From Mediterranea sp. (in: CFB group bacteria) (lineage in GTDB: Bacteria > Bacteroidota > Bacteroidia > Bacteroidales > Bacteroidaceae): a DNA stretch of 44,452 nucleotides. Where the stretch lies: assembly GCA_031261785.1 (NCBI GenBank), contig JAISIZ010000075.1:1-44452 (forward strand), in the 5' to 3' direction. Below, piece by piece: positions 32,480 to 42,017 of this stretch. The notes beneath the pieces were generated by a model that was not told the origin of the DNA, did not search any database, and saw only the letters and a list, made by a program, of their open reading frames with translations. Position 1 is the first letter of the stretch, and every line of letters starts with the position of its first letter. The position numbers were made by a program, and so were the translations under genes.

Positions 32480-33514
32480 ATGGAAAAAATAATAGAGCCG
32501 GTAAGCAGGGAGCTGCTGAAAGCGGAGCTGACGGAAGACAGGCGCCTGCGCATGACCAACAAGAGTAACAACCAGATATACATTGTCACTCAACGGAACG
32601 CCCCCAACGTGATGAGGGAGATCGGACGGTTGCGCGAGATCGCCTTCCGGGCTGCCGGCGGAGGGACGGGCCTGTCGGTTGACATCGACGAATACGACAC
32701 CATGGAGCATCCCTACAAGCAGCTCATCGTGTGGGATCCCGAGACCGACGAAATCCTGGGCGGCTACCGCTACCTGCTGGGCACAGACGTGCGTTTCGAC
32801 GCCGAAGGGGCGCCCATCATGGCCACCTCGCACATGTTCAGCTTCTCCAAGAAGTTTATTGAAGAATACCTGCCGCAAACCATCGAGCTGGGACGCTCGT
32901 TCGTCACCCTCGAGTACCAGTCCACGCGCCCCGACCACAAGGGCCTCTTCGCCCTCGACAACCTCTGGGACGGACTGGGCGCGCTCACCGTGGTGATGCC
33001 CACCGTGAAGTACTTCTTCGGAAAGGTCACCATGTATCCCAGCTACCACCGACGCGGACGCGACATGATCCTCTACTTCCTCAAGAGGCATTTCGGCGAC
33101 AAGGAAGGATTGGTCGCCCCCATCGTCCCCATTCGCTCGGAGACGCCCGAGGATCAGCTGGCACCCCTCTTCGGTGGGAAAAACTTCAAGGAAGACTACA
33201 AGATACTGAATGGCGAGATCCGCAAACTGGGCTACAACATCCCCCCGCTGGTGAACGCCTACATGGGCCTTAGCCCCACCATGCGCATGTTCGGCACCGC
33301 CATCAACCACGAGTTCGGCGATGTCGAGGAGACCGGCATACTCATCGCCGTCGACGAGATCCTGGAGCAAAAACGCATCCGCCACATACAGACCTACATC
33401 GAGGAGCACCCCGGGGCGCTGAAGTTCGTGGGACACGACGCCACCGAGGCCTTCGCCCCCAAAGTCGTGTTGGAGGAACCCAAAGAAGAAGAAAAAGAAA
33501 AAGAAGAATTATGA
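32480..33514 (+). CDS. glsB: GNAT-family N-acyltransferase, GlsB-like (glycine lipid synthesis)
   Basis: 344 residues from the ATG at 32480 ([11 protein letters not shown]). It resembles the OlsB/'hemolysin' type of GNAT enzymes, with [33 protein letters not shown] and a core [12 protein letters not shown] that lines up with the acyl-CoA/ACP-binding strand-loop. In Bacteroides the relative joins a 3-hydroxy fatty acyl chain to glycine, the first step of glycine lipid synthesis. A charged C-terminal tail ([10 protein letters not shown]) is probably disordered. It is 31 bp after the acyltransferase gene and overlaps dut by four bases. Confidence 0.75.
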   Translation: MEKIIEPVSRELLKAELTEDRRLRMTNKSNNQIYIVTQRNAPNVMREIGRLREIAFRAAGGGTGLSVDIDEYDTMEHPYKQLIVWDPETDEILGGYRYLLGTDVRFDAEGAPIMATSHMFSFSKKFIEEYLPQTIELGRSFVTLEYQSTRPDHKGLFALDNLWDGLGALTVVMPTVKYFFGKVTMYPSYHRRGRDMILYFLKRHFGDKEGLVAPIVPIRSETPEDQLAPLFGGKNFKEDYKILNGEIRKLGYNIPPLVNAYMGLSPTMRMFGTAINHEFGDVEETGILIAVDEILEQKRIRHIQTYIEEHPGALKFVGHDATEAFAPKVVLEEPKEEEKEKEEL

Positions 33515-33942
33515 AGATACAAGTAATCAATCGATCGAAACACCCGCTGCCGGCCTACGCCACCGAGTTGTCGGCAGGCATGGACCTGCGCGCCAACCTC
33601 GAGGAGCCGCTACGGCTGGCTCCCCTGCAACGTTGCTTAGTCCCCACGGGGCTGTACATCGCCCTGCCCCCAGGCTATGAGGCGCAAGTCAGGCCACGCA
33701 GCGGACTGGCCCTGAAACGGGGTGTCACCGTGCTCAATTCGCCCGGCACCATCGACGCCGACTACCGGGGCGAGGTGTGCGTCATCCTCGTCAACCTCTC
33801 TTCGGAGGAGTTCGTGATAGAAGACGGCGAACGTGTGGCACAAATGGTGATCGCCCGCCACGAGCAGGCCGAGTGGGAACCGACCGACACGCTCGACGCC
33901 ACGGCACGCGGAGCGGGAGGATTCGGACATACGGGAATATAA
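33511..33942 (+). CDS. dut: dUTP diphosphatase
   Basis: 143 residues, full length for the trimeric enzyme. All five motifs are present: AGMDLRA (I), RPRSGLA (II), [13 protein letters not shown] (III), GERVAQMVI (IV) and the C-terminal [10 protein letters not shown] (V). It hydrolyses dUTP to dUMP and pyrophosphate in the cytoplasm, keeping uracil out of DNA and feeding thymidylate synthesis. It starts within the stop of the GNAT gene (ATGA) and is followed closely by the TPR lipoprotein gene. Confidence 0.97.
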   Translation: MKIQVINRSKHPLPAYATELSAGMDLRANLEEPLRLAPLQRCLVPTGLYIALPPGYEAQVRPRSGLALKRGVTVLNSPGTIDADYRGEVCVILVNLSSEEFVIEDGERVAQMVIARHEQAEWEPTDTLDATARGAGGFGHTGI

Positions 33943-34008
33943 CATATATAATAGGTATAGATAAATAAGGTGAAGCTGAAGATGATGAAGCTGAAGCTGA
34001 AGATGATG

Positions 34009-35775
34009 ATGAAAACCAGAAAAAAGAGAATACCGGCAGCCTGGCTGCTGGCGCTGGCCTTGCTGGCCGGCGCGTGCGGCACGGTGGGTAAGGCGACGTC
34101 GCCGGCCGACGCGCCCGTCGCCCGTCGCGAACTGTCGCCCGAGCAACAACGCAAATACGATTACTTCTTCCTCGAGGCCACCCGCCTGAAGGTGAAGCAA
34201 GATTACACCGGCGCCTTCGGGCTGCTGCGCCACTGCCTGGAGATTGACCCCAACGGGGCTTCGGCCCTCTACGAGATGTCGCAATACTACATGTTCCTCC
34301 GCCAAACGCAGAAAGGACAGGACGCACTGGAACAAGCCGTGGCCAATGCCCCCGACAACTATTGGTACGCCCAGGGTCTGGCCAACCTCTACCAGCAACA
34401 GCAGCAGACAGACAAGGCCATCGAGCTACTCGAACGCATGAGCGTACGCTTCCCCACAAAGCAAGACCCGCTCTTCGCCCTGCTCGACATATACGGCAAG
34501 CAAGAACGATACCACGACGTGATCGGCACGCTCGACCGGCTCGAGCGGCGATTGGGCAAGAACGAGCAACTCTCCATGGAGAAATTTCGCGCCTACCTCA
34601 GGATGAAGGATAACCACCGCGCGCTCCAGGAGATCGAGGCACTGACGCACGAGTATCCATCAGACGCCCGCTACCAAGTCATCCTGGGCGACCTCTACCT
34701 ACAGAACGGAAAGACGCGAGAGGCCTACGACATCTACCAAAAGGTGCTGAAGACCGAACCCGACAACCCCTCGGCCCTCTACTCCATGGCCTCGTACTAC
34801 GACCAGACGGGACAGCAAGAGCTGTACCACCAGCAGCTCGACACCCTGCTGCTGAACGAGAAGGTGGCGGCCGACGTGAAGACGAACATCATGCGACAGA
34901 TGATTGCCGCCAACGAGCAGACGGGAACACCCGACAGCACACGCCTCATCAACCTCTTCGACCGCATGATACTGACCGAACAAGACGACGCGCAAGTGCC
35001 GATGCTCTACGCCCAGTACCTCTTCTCGAAAGACCAACAGGAAAAGGCCGTGCCGGCGCTGGAGCAAGCCATAGACATAGACCCCGCCAACAAGATGGCG
35101 CGCCTCATGATCGTGAGCGCGTCGGTGAAGACGGAGGACTACAAGCGTATCATACGCGTCTGCGAATCGGGCATCGAGGCCATCCCCGACGCCCTCGAAC
35201 TATACTACTATCTCGCCATCGCCTACAACCAGGCCGAGCGGCCCGACAGCGTACTGAGCGTCTGCCGGAAAGCGCTCGAACACGTCACCCCGGAGACGAA
35301 AGACAGTGAAGTGTCCGACTTCTACGCCATCCTCGGCGACACCTACCAGGGGAAGAAGCTCATGCGGGAAGCCTACGCCGCCTACGACTCCGCCCTCGTC
35401 TACAACCCCGACAACGTGGGCGTGCTCAACAACTACGCCTACTACCTCTCCCTCGAAAGGCGCGACCTCGACAAGGCCGAGGAGATGAGCTACCGCACCG
35501 TGAAGGCGCAACCCAACAACGCCACCTTTCTCGACACCTACGCCTGGGTGCTCTTCGAAAAAAGGAAATACACCGAGGCGCGCGTCTACATCGACAACGC
35601 CATCAAGAACGATACCGAGAAGAGTAGCGTGCTGCTCGAACACGGGGGCGACATCTACTTCATGAACGGCGACGTAGAGAAGGCTATGGACTACTGGCGG
35701 CAAGCGCTCGAGCAAGGCACCGAATCGACCACGCTCGAACGGAAGATAAAGACAAAGAAGTACATACCTGAATGA
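34009..35775 (+). CDS. TPR-repeat lipoprotein
   Basis: 588 residues if started at the ATG at 34009; in-frame GTG/ATG codons at 33970, 33982, 33985, 34003 and 34006 are alternatives in a short AAG/CTG/ATG-rich repeat. The start at 34009 gives a clean signal peptide, MKTRKKRIPAAWLLALALLA then GAC. The mature protein is a chain of tetratricopeptide repeats (for example DYTGAFGLLRHCLEIDPNG and NNYAYYLSLERRDLDKAEEM), which form protein-binding superhelices. It probably stays attached to the periplasmic face of a membrane. It overlaps the DUF4292 gene by four bases; dut, TPR, DUF4292 and EnvC-like genes together form a common Bacteroidales order. Confidence 0.85.
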   Translation: MKTRKKRIPAAWLLALALLAGACGTVGKATSPADAPVARRELSPEQQRKYDYFFLEATRLKVKQDYTGAFGLLRHCLEIDPNGASALYEMSQYYMFLRQTQKGQDALEQAVANAPDNYWYAQGLANLYQQQQQTDKAIELLERMSVRFPTKQDPLFALLDIYGKQERYHDVIGTLDRLERRLGKNEQLSMEKFRAYLRMKDNHRALQEIEALTHEYPSDARYQVILGDLYLQNGKTREAYDIYQKVLKTEPDNPSALYSMASYYDQTGQQELYHQQLDTLLLNEKVAADVKTNIMRQMIAANEQTGTPDSTRLINLFDRMILTEQDDAQVPMLYAQYLFSKDQQEKAVPALEQAIDIDPANKMARLMIVSASVKTEDYKRIIRVCESGIEAIPDALELYYYLAIAYNQAERPDSVLSVCRKALEHVTPETKDSEVSDFYAILGDTYQGKKLMREAYAAYDSALVYNPDNVGVLNNYAYYLSLERRDLDKAEEMSYRTVKAQPNNATFLDTYAWVLFEKRKYTEARVYIDNAIKNDTEKSSVLLEHGGDIYFMNGDVEKAMDYWRQALEQGTESTTLERKIKTKKYIPE

Positions 35776-36338
35776 AGCGAGCGACGTACCTCATACTCCT
35801 GCTGGCGCTGACGCTCACCGGTTGCCGAAGCTCCAAGCATCTGCTCGCTCCCGAGGCGGAGACGACGCCCCACTACCTCAGCTCCAGGCTCCAACTCACC
35901 CTGCCCCGCAAGCAGGGCGGCGGCATGTCCGTGAACGGCACCATGAAGATGAAGAGCGGCGAGTGCGTGCAGGTGTCGCTGCTCATGCCTATCCTCCGTA
36001 CGGAGGTGGCGCGGATAGAGGCCACGCCCCACCAAGTGTTGCTGGTCGACCGCATGGGCAAACGCTACGTCAGGGCTTCCCGCGAGGAGCTGCGCCAGAT
36101 GTTCCCCCGCAACGCCGAGTTCGCCCAGTTGCAAAAGCTGCTCGAAGACGCCGCCAAGCCCGACGGGAAACGGGAGCTGAGCGGCACCGACCTCGGCATC
36201 CCCGCCCTGGAGGGATCCAAGGTCATACTCTACGACTTCTCCACCAAGGAGCTATCCATCCCGCTCACGCAACTCAGCGCCCAGTACAAGCAGGTCGCGC
36301 TGCAAGAGTTCGTACATCTGCTAAAAGGTATGCTGTGA
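35772..36338 (+). CDS. DUF4292-family lipoprotein
   Basis: 188 residues. A short signal peptide ends LTLTGC (Cys18). The mature part is beta-rich and shows the pattern of DUF4292: SRLQLTL..., GTMKMKSGECVQVSLLMP, then RIEATPHQVLLVDRMGKRYV. The fold is thought to resemble LolA/LolB-type lipoprotein-binding barrels, so a role in outer-membrane lipoprotein handling is possible but not shown. The start overlaps the TPR stop (ATGA). The EnvC-like gene begins 1 bp after its stop. Confidence 0.8.
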   Translation: MKRATYLILLLALTLTGCRSSKHLLAPEAETTPHYLSSRLQLTLPRKQGGGMSVNGTMKMKSGECVQVSLLMPILRTEVARIEATPHQVLLVDRMGKRYVRASREELRQMFPRNAEFAQLQKLLEDAAKPDGKRELSGTDLGIPALEGSKVILYDFSTKELSIPLTQLSAQYKQVALQEFVHLLKGML

Positions 36339-36339
36339 C

Positions 36340-37632
36340 ATGAGACGCCTCCTCCTCTCCCTCATTGCCTGCCTCTGGTTGACATCGCCGGCACTGCTGG
36401 CCCAGTCCAACCCGCTCATCCGCGACCTGGAGGGGAAACGCGGCGCGCTCCAGAAACAAATCGCCGAGACGGAATCCCTACTGAACGACACGAAGAAAGA
36501 CGTGGGCAGCCGCCTCAACAGCCTGGCGGCACTGACGGGACAGATCGAGGAACGCCGACGCTACATCCTCGCCATCAACAACGACCTGGAGACCATCGAC
36601 CGGGAGTTGGCCTCGCTCGAACGCCAGCTCGACGTCCTACAGAAAGACCTGGAGGTGAAGAAGAAGAGGTATGAGGCTTCCGTGCGCTACCTCTACAAAA
36701 ACCGCTCCATCGAGGAGAAGCTGCTCTTCATCTTCTCGGCCAAAGACCTCAACCAGACCTACCGTCGCATGCGCTACGTCCGCGAGTACGCCACCTACCA
36801 ACGCCTGCAAGGCGAGGAGATTCTGAAGAAACGGGAACAAGTGAGCCAAAAGAAGACTGAGCGGCAACAGGTACGCGCCGGCAAGGAGAACCTCCTCAAG
36901 GAGCGCGAGAGCGAGAAGCTGAAGCTCGAGACCCAGGAGAAGGAACAACGCACCCTCGTAAACGGCCTGCAAAAGAAGCAGCGCGGCCTACAGAACGAGA
37001 TCAACAAGAAACGGCGGGAGGCCAACCGCCTGAACGCACGCATCGACAAACTCATCGCCGAGGAGATCGAGAAAGCCCGCAAACAAGCCGAAGAAGAGGC
37101 CCGCCGTGAAGCCGCCGCCGCGAAGAAGGCCGCGGGAAAGGACGCCCGCCCCACCCCCAGCGGCAAAGCCAACCCGGCGGAACGTTTCACCATGAGCAAA
37201 GCCGACCGTGCCCTCTCCACCAACTTCGCCTCCAACAGGGGCAAGCTGCCCATGCCCATCTCGGGACCCTACCTCATCGTGAGCCGTTACGGCGAGTACA
37301 ACGTGGCAGGCTTGCGGGGCGTAAAGCTCGACAACAAAGGCATCGACATACAGGGCCGTCCGGGGTCGAAGGCGCAAGCCATCTTCGACGGCAAGGTCAC
37401 CGCCGTGTTCAGCATGAACGGGCTGATCAACATCCTCATCCGCCACGGCGACTACATCTCCGTGTACTGCAACCTCAAGTCGGCCTCCGTCAAGGCGGGC
37501 GACCAGGTAAAGACCAAACAGCCCATCGGCGAAATCTTCTCCGACGCCGCCGACAACGGCCGTACCGTACTCCACTTCCAATTGCGGCGGGAGAAGGACA
37601 AGCTCAACCCCGAGCCGTGGCTGAACAGGTGA
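36340..37632 (+). CDS. EnvC-like murein hydrolase activator (degenerate M23/LytM)
   Basis: 430 residues. A signal peptide (MRRLLLSLIACLWLTSPALL then AQS) is followed by a long coiled coil (about 25-245), a basic low-complexity linker and a C-terminal LytM domain (about 315-425; GPYLIVSRYGEYN, IRHGDYISVYCNL, LHFQLRREKDKLNPEPWL). The zinc site is degraded: the HxxxD histidine position reads KGIDI, so it should lack peptidase activity, as in EnvC, which activates periplasmic amidases at the division site. Partner amidases are not encoded in this window. It ends 25 bp before the IspD-SDR gene. Confidence 0.88.
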   Translation: MRRLLLSLIACLWLTSPALLAQSNPLIRDLEGKRGALQKQIAETESLLNDTKKDVGSRLNSLAALTGQIEERRRYILAINNDLETIDRELASLERQLDVLQKDLEVKKKRYEASVRYLYKNRSIEEKLLFIFSAKDLNQTYRRMRYVREYATYQRLQGEEILKKREQVSQKKTERQQVRAGKENLLKERESEKLKLETQEKEQRTLVNGLQKKQRGLQNEINKKRREANRLNARIDKLIAEEIEKARKQAEEEARREAAAAKKAAGKDARPTPSGKANPAERFTMSKADRALSTNFASNRGKLPMPISGPYLIVSRYGEYNVAGLRGVKLDNKGIDIQGRPGSKAQAIFDGKVTAVFSMNGLINILIRHGDYISVYCNLKSASVKAGDQVKTKQPIGEIFSDAADNGRTVLHFQLRREKDKLNPEPWLNR

Positions 37633-37657
37633 GGCAAAACAATAAAGAAAGATAGTG

Positions 37658-39028
37658 ATGATGAGAAAAAATATAGCGATCATATTGGCAGGAGGAGTCG
37701 GAAGCCGCTTGGACCTATCCACCCCTAAGCAATTCTTCAAGGTAGCGGGCAAGATGGTGGTCGAACATACCGTCGACGCCTTTGAACGCAATCCGCACAT
37801 CGACGAGATAGCCATCGTCTCCAACCCGTTCTATATAGCCGACTTCGAGACCATCGTTATCAAGAACGGGTGGACGAAGGTCAAGCGCATCCTCAAGGGA
37901 GGCCGCGAACGCTACGACTCCAGCCTCTCCGCCATCAAGGCTTACGAGGGAGAGGAAGTGAACCTCATCTTTCACGATGCCGTCCGCCCATTGGTAAGCC
38001 AACGCATCCTGAACGACGTGACGAAAGCGCTGGCGAAGTACGATGCCGTGGACGTGGCGATGCCCGCTACCGACACGATCATCGAAGTGAATGGCGACTA
38101 CATATACCAGATACCCGACCGCTCACGCCTGAAACGAGGACAGACCCCGCAGGCCTTCCGACAGGAGGTCATCGCCAAAGCTTATGGGATAGCGCTGCAA
38201 GACCCAAGCTTCAAAGTGACCGACGACTGCGGAGTCGTAGCGAAATACCTGCCCGACGTACCCGTATACGTAGTGGAAGGGGAAGAGAGCAACATGAAGC
38301 TGACCTACAAGGAAGACACCTACTTGCTCGATAAATTCTTCCAACTGCGCAAGAGCGAGCTAAATGACGACCCGATCGACGACGACAGGTTGCGCGGGAA
38401 GGTAGCTGTCGTCTTCGGCGGAAGCTATGGCATCGGCCGGGAAGTGGCGCGTTTGCTGGAGCGCAAAGAGGCTCGTGTCTTCTGTTTCTCACGAAGCATG
38501 AACAGCGTGGACGTGGGACATAAGGAGCAAGTGGCGGAAGCGCTGAAAAGCGTCTTCGGACAGACACACGGCATCGACTACGTAATCAACGCCGCCGGTA
38601 TGCTACGGAAAGAGCCGCTGATAGGCTCCGATTACGAGACGATCCGGTCCGCCGTGGATACCAATTACATCGGCACGGTGAACGTAGCGATCGAGGCGTA
38701 TCCTTACCTCAAGGAAAGCAAGGGCAAGCTCATCTTCTTCACCTCCAGCTCCTACACACGGGGAAGGGCATTCTATAGCATCTACTCCTCCACCAAGGCA
38801 GCTATCGTCAACTTCGTGCAAGCCATCGCGCAGGAGTGGGAAATGTTCGGCATCAGCGTTAACTGCGTCAACCCCGAACGGACGAAAACGCCCATGCGCG
38901 TGAAGAACTTCGGCACCGAACCCGACGATTCCCTGCTGATGCCCGAACAGGTGGCCGCGGCGACGGTACGTACCCTGCTCTCGGACTTCACCGGACAAGT
39001 GATCGACGTAAAAAGAGAAGAGGCATGA
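37658..39028 (+). CDS. Bifunctional cytidylyltransferase/SDR reductase (probable CDP-ribitol synthesis)
   Basis: 456 residues from the ATG at 37658 (GTG at 37655 and ATG at 37661 are alternatives). The N-terminal half is IspD/TarI-like: IILAGGVGSRLD with PKQ (23-25), HDAVRP (106-111) and KLTYKED. The C-terminal half is a short-chain dehydrogenase: VVFGGSYGIG (251-260), NAAG (311-314) and catalytic Tyr376-x3-Lys380. This fusion matches the Haemophilus Bcs1-type enzyme, which reduces ribulose-5-phosphate to ribitol-5-phosphate and activates it as CDP-ribitol. The other option, a plain isoprenoid IspD, is less likely because of the fusion and the LicD gene overlapping its 3' end by four bases. 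Confidence 0.8.
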   Translation: MMRKNIAIILAGGVGSRLDLSTPKQFFKVAGKMVVEHTVDAFERNPHIDEIAIVSNPFYIADFETIVIKNGWTKVKRILKGGRERYDSSLSAIKAYEGEEVNLIFHDAVRPLVSQRILNDVTKALAKYDAVDVAMPATDTIIEVNGDYIYQIPDRSRLKRGQTPQAFRQEVIAKAYGIALQDPSFKVTDDCGVVAKYLPDVPVYVVEGEESNMKLTYKEDTYLLDKFFQLRKSELNDDPIDDDRLRGKVAVVFGGSYGIGREVARLLERKEARVFCFSRSMNSVDVGHKEQVAEALKSVFGQTHGIDYVINAAGMLRKEPLIGSDYETIRSAVDTNYIGTVNVAIEAYPYLKESKGKLIFFTSSSYTRGRAFYSIYSSTKAAIVNFVQAIAQEWEMFGISVNCVNPERTKTPMRVKNFGTEPDDSLLMPEQVAAATVRTLLSDFTGQVIDVKREEA

Positions 39029-39837
39029 ACAACGAATACCTATCGACCTACGTCGCACGCAACCTGCGCGCCTGCCAGCTCAAGCAACTCGCCATCCTGG
39101 AGCAGATAGACCGCGTATGCCAGAAGCATGGCATCGACTACTGGCTCGATGGCGGCACGCTGCTGGGGGCGGTGCGTCACGACGGATTCATCCCTTGGGA
39201 CGACGATATCGACATCGGCATGTCGCTCGCCGACCTGCGACGGTTCGAGGCGGTGGCTCCCGCCGAGCTGCCCGATGGCCTCTTCCTGCAAACGCCGCGA
39301 AACGACCCTGGGAGCAAAGAACCCATCGCCAAGGTGCGCGACCTGAACTCCCTATACATCGAGAGCGGCGATAACTTCTACGCCAGCTACCACAAGGGAC
39401 TGTACGTCGACATCTTCCCCTTCATCGACTATCCCAGCGTGCCGCGCCCGTGGGTGAAGAAGCTGACGAAAGGCATCTCCAAGAGCTACTCCATCCTGCA
39501 CACGCAGCACTACTACTCCGCACGCTCCTTTGCCGAGTTCTTTTTCTTCGCCGCGGAGTACGCCCTGTTCCGACTTGTATGGGGAGCGCTCTGCCTGTGC
39601 GCCAAGAAAGGGACGTATCTGTCCAATACCCTCGTCAACAACGGCTATGGCATCATGCACCGCAAGGATTCAGTCTATCCGCTGTCGACCATCACGTTCG
39701 AGGGAAAGACGTTCCCGGCACCCGCCAATCCCGACGCCTACCTCAAAGACCTGTACCGGAACTACATGGACGTACCGCCCCCCGAGAAGCGAAAAATACA
39801 TGCCATCTATATTCACCCCGAACTGATCAAGCAATGA
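39025..39837 (+). CDS. LicD-family phosphotransferase
   Basis: 270 residues. The family signature is clear: YWLDGGTLLGAVRHDGFIPW (39-58) followed by DDDIDIGM with the metal-binding aspartates at 59-63. LicD proteins transfer phosphorylated alditols or choline from CDP donors to glycans. The family includes human fukutin/FKRP, which use CDP-ribitol. The preceding gene probably makes CDP-ribitol and overlaps by four bases, so a ribitol-phosphate transferase acting on a surface glycan is the best reading. The acceptor is unknown. Confidence 0.85.
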   Translation: MNNEYLSTYVARNLRACQLKQLAILEQIDRVCQKHGIDYWLDGGTLLGAVRHDGFIPWDDDIDIGMSLADLRRFEAVAPAELPDGLFLQTPRNDPGSKEPIAKVRDLNSLYIESGDNFYASYHKGLYVDIFPFIDYPSVPRPWVKKLTKGISKSYSILHTQHYYSARSFAEFFFFAAEYALFRLVWGALCLCAKKGTYLSNTLVNNGYGIMHRKDSVYPLSTITFEGKTFPAPANPDAYLKDLYRNYMDVPPPEKRKIHAIYIHPELIKQ

Positions 39838-40853
39838 AACACCCCGCCCTCGTGGACGTACCCGTACTCATCCTCTTCTTCAACCGCCCCGAGCCGTTGG
39901 CGCGAGTGTTCGAGCAGGTACGCAAGGCACGACCCAGCAAGCTCTTTCTCTATCAAGATGGCCCGCGTAGCGAACGTGACATGCCAGCCATAGAGGCCTG
40001 TCGACAAGTCGTGAAGGACATTGACTGGGAGTGCGACGTGCGACGGCTCTACCGAGAACGCAACTATGGGTGCGACCCGTCCAATTACTTATCGCAGAAA
40101 TGGGCCTTTTCTATCGTGGATCGCTGTGTCGTTTTTGAGGACGACAGCATTCCGTCCATCTCCTTCTTCACTTTTTGCAAAGAGATGCTCGACCGCTACG
40201 AGCACGATACCCGCGTCAGCATGATAGCCGGATTCAACACGGAGGAAATCACGCCCGATGTCCCCGACGACTATTTCTTCGCCTCCACTTTCTCCATTTG
40301 GGGATGGGCCAGCTGGAGGCGGGTGGTCGACCAATGGGACGAGCGCTACACCTTCCTCGACGACGACGCCAACATGCGGCAGCTGGAGGCGCTCATCCGC
40401 GAGCGAAAGCTCCGAAGCGATTTCATCCCGATGTGCCGCGCGCATCGGGCAAGCGGAAAGGCATTCTACGAAACCATCTTCCACGCCTCGATGCTCCTCA
40501 ATTCGGGACTGGCCATCGTGCCCACCCGCAACATGGTGAACAATCTTGGTCCCATCGGGCAGTCCACACACTTCGGAGGCTCCGTAGCCACCCTGCCTCG
40601 CGGCTACCGCCGCATCTTCACCATGAAGCGCTACGAAATGGATCTCCCAATCCGCCATCCCCGCTACGTGATAGAGCACGTACGCTACAAGCAAGCGGTC
40701 TACCGCATCATGGGATGGGGACATCCGTGGATAAAGATTGGCCGGTCCCTCGAAGAGCTGTTCCTGAACCTGCGATACGGCAACTTCGGCGTCATCGCGA
40801 AATCCGCCAAAAACAGGGCAAGGAAATGGGTAGGGAAGGATCGATATCAGTAA
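39834..40853 (+). CDS. GT-A type glycosyltransferase
   Basis: 339 residues from the ATG at 39834, which overlaps the LicD stop (ATGA); the open frame extends upstream to 39450 but there reads through the LicD gene. It starts VPVLILFFNRPEPLARVFEQ, the N-terminus of a nucleotide-diphospho-sugar transferase fold. Later come LFLYQDGPRSE and VVFEDDSIPS (Glu-Asp-Asp around the DxD position), then FSIWGWASWRRV, common in this family. The sugar donor and acceptor are not known. It acts in the cytoplasm as part of the surface-glycan cluster. Confidence 0.75.
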   Translation: MKHPALVDVPVLILFFNRPEPLARVFEQVRKARPSKLFLYQDGPRSERDMPAIEACRQVVKDIDWECDVRRLYRERNYGCDPSNYLSQKWAFSIVDRCVVFEDDSIPSISFFTFCKEMLDRYEHDTRVSMIAGFNTEEITPDVPDDYFFASTFSIWGWASWRRVVDQWDERYTFLDDDANMRQLEALIRERKLRSDFIPMCRAHRASGKAFYETIFHASMLLNSGLAIVPTRNMVNNLGPIGQSTHFGGSVATLPRGYRRIFTMKRYEMDLPIRHPRYVIEHVRYKQAVYRIMGWGHPWIKIGRSLEELFLNLRYGNFGVIAKSAKNRARKWVGKDRYQ

Positions 40854-40892
40854 GCCTTACGCGAGATGTATGTATCACAAATATTTTGAATC

Positions 40893-42017
40893 ATGAACAG
40901 TAAACTGCCTGTGCGTGTCATCGCATTCTATTTGCCACAATATCACCCAATCCCCGAGAATGACAAATGGTGGGGGAAAGGATTCACGGAATGGACCAAT
41001 GTGGGCAAAGCCAAGCCCTTGTTTCGCGGGCATTACCAACCGCGTGTACCCGCCGATTTAGGTTACTACGATTTAAGGGTGCCCGAGACGCGTATAGAGC
41101 AAGCCGAAATGGCCAGAAAATATGGAGTGGAAGGCTTTTGCTATTGGCATTATTGGTTTGGCGCGGGTAAACGTCTGCTTCAGCGCCCTTTTCAAGAAGT
41201 TCTCGAATCGGGAGAGCCAGATTTCCCTTTTTGCCTTTCTTGGGCGAACCATAGCTGGGAAGATAAATTCACCAAAGATCGAACGCACCGCATGCTCATG
41301 GAGCAACAATATCTCGGTGAAGCTGACGACACACTCCATTTCAAGGCAGTACTTCCGGCATTCAAGGATCACCGCTATATAAGGGTGGAGAATAAACCGA
41401 TCTTTATGATATTTAACCCCTTGGAATTGCCAAACACCTCCGCTTTCATCCAACTATGGCAGAAGTTAGCTCGCGACAACGGACTGGAAGGTCTACATTT
41501 TGTAGCCTACACGTATAACGCGAATGAAGTCGGCAAGCTGATGGATATGGGCTTTGATGGCGTCAATATTGTCCGCCTATTCGATTTCTTCAAGCGAAGC
41601 TATTCCATATTGGCAAAAACACGTATGAAGATAAAACGCGTTGTTTTCCAAAAAGGAGACCTTGTTGAATACGCTACCGCGGCTCGCTACTTCTCTGGCG
41701 ATGAAGATCGATACCCGCATTGTTACCCCACAATCATTCCGAATTGGGATCGCTCTCCGCGGGCGGGAAGAGACGGACATATCCTCATCCATTCAACACC
41801 GGATAAATTCAAAAAACATTTGCTTCAATCTTTCGGGAATATTATGCATAAGCCTATCGAAAGACGTTTGGTTTTTCTCAAATCATGGAATGAATGGGCC
41901 GAAGGGAATTATATTGAACCAGATCTGCGATTTGGTTTAGGTTATCTGGAGGCCTTGAAAGAGGTTCTTGAGAGTTTCGAACCTAAAGAGCCTGACGGAC
42001 TACATACGCATGAATAA
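40893..42017 (+). CDS. WbsX-family (GH99-like) glycan protein
   Basis: 374 residues. The N-terminus VRVIAFYLPQYHPIPENDKW and WGKGFTEWTNV, then YGVEGFCYWHYWFGAGKRLL and LSWANHSW, are the hallmarks of WbsX proteins. These are found in O-antigen and capsule clusters and are related in fold to GH99 endo-mannosidases. Their precise reaction is not settled. The gene is noticeably AT-richer than the preceding glycan genes, which suggests separate acquisition. Its end overlaps the next gene by 8 bp. Confidence 0.85.
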   Translation: MNSKLPVRVIAFYLPQYHPIPENDKWWGKGFTEWTNVGKAKPLFRGHYQPRVPADLGYYDLRVPETRIEQAEMARKYGVEGFCYWHYWFGAGKRLLQRPFQEVLESGEPDFPFCLSWANHSWEDKFTKDRTHRMLMEQQYLGEADDTLHFKAVLPAFKDHRYIRVENKPIFMIFNPLELPNTSAFIQLWQKLARDNGLEGLHFVAYTYNANEVGKLMDMGFDGVNIVRLFDFFKRSYSILAKTRMKIKRVVFQKGDLVEYATAARYFSGDEDRYPHCYPTIIPNWDRSPRAGRDGHILIHSTPDKFKKHLLQSFGNIMHKPIERRLVFLKSWNEWAEGNYIEPDLRFGLGYLEALKEVLESFEPKEPDGLHTHE

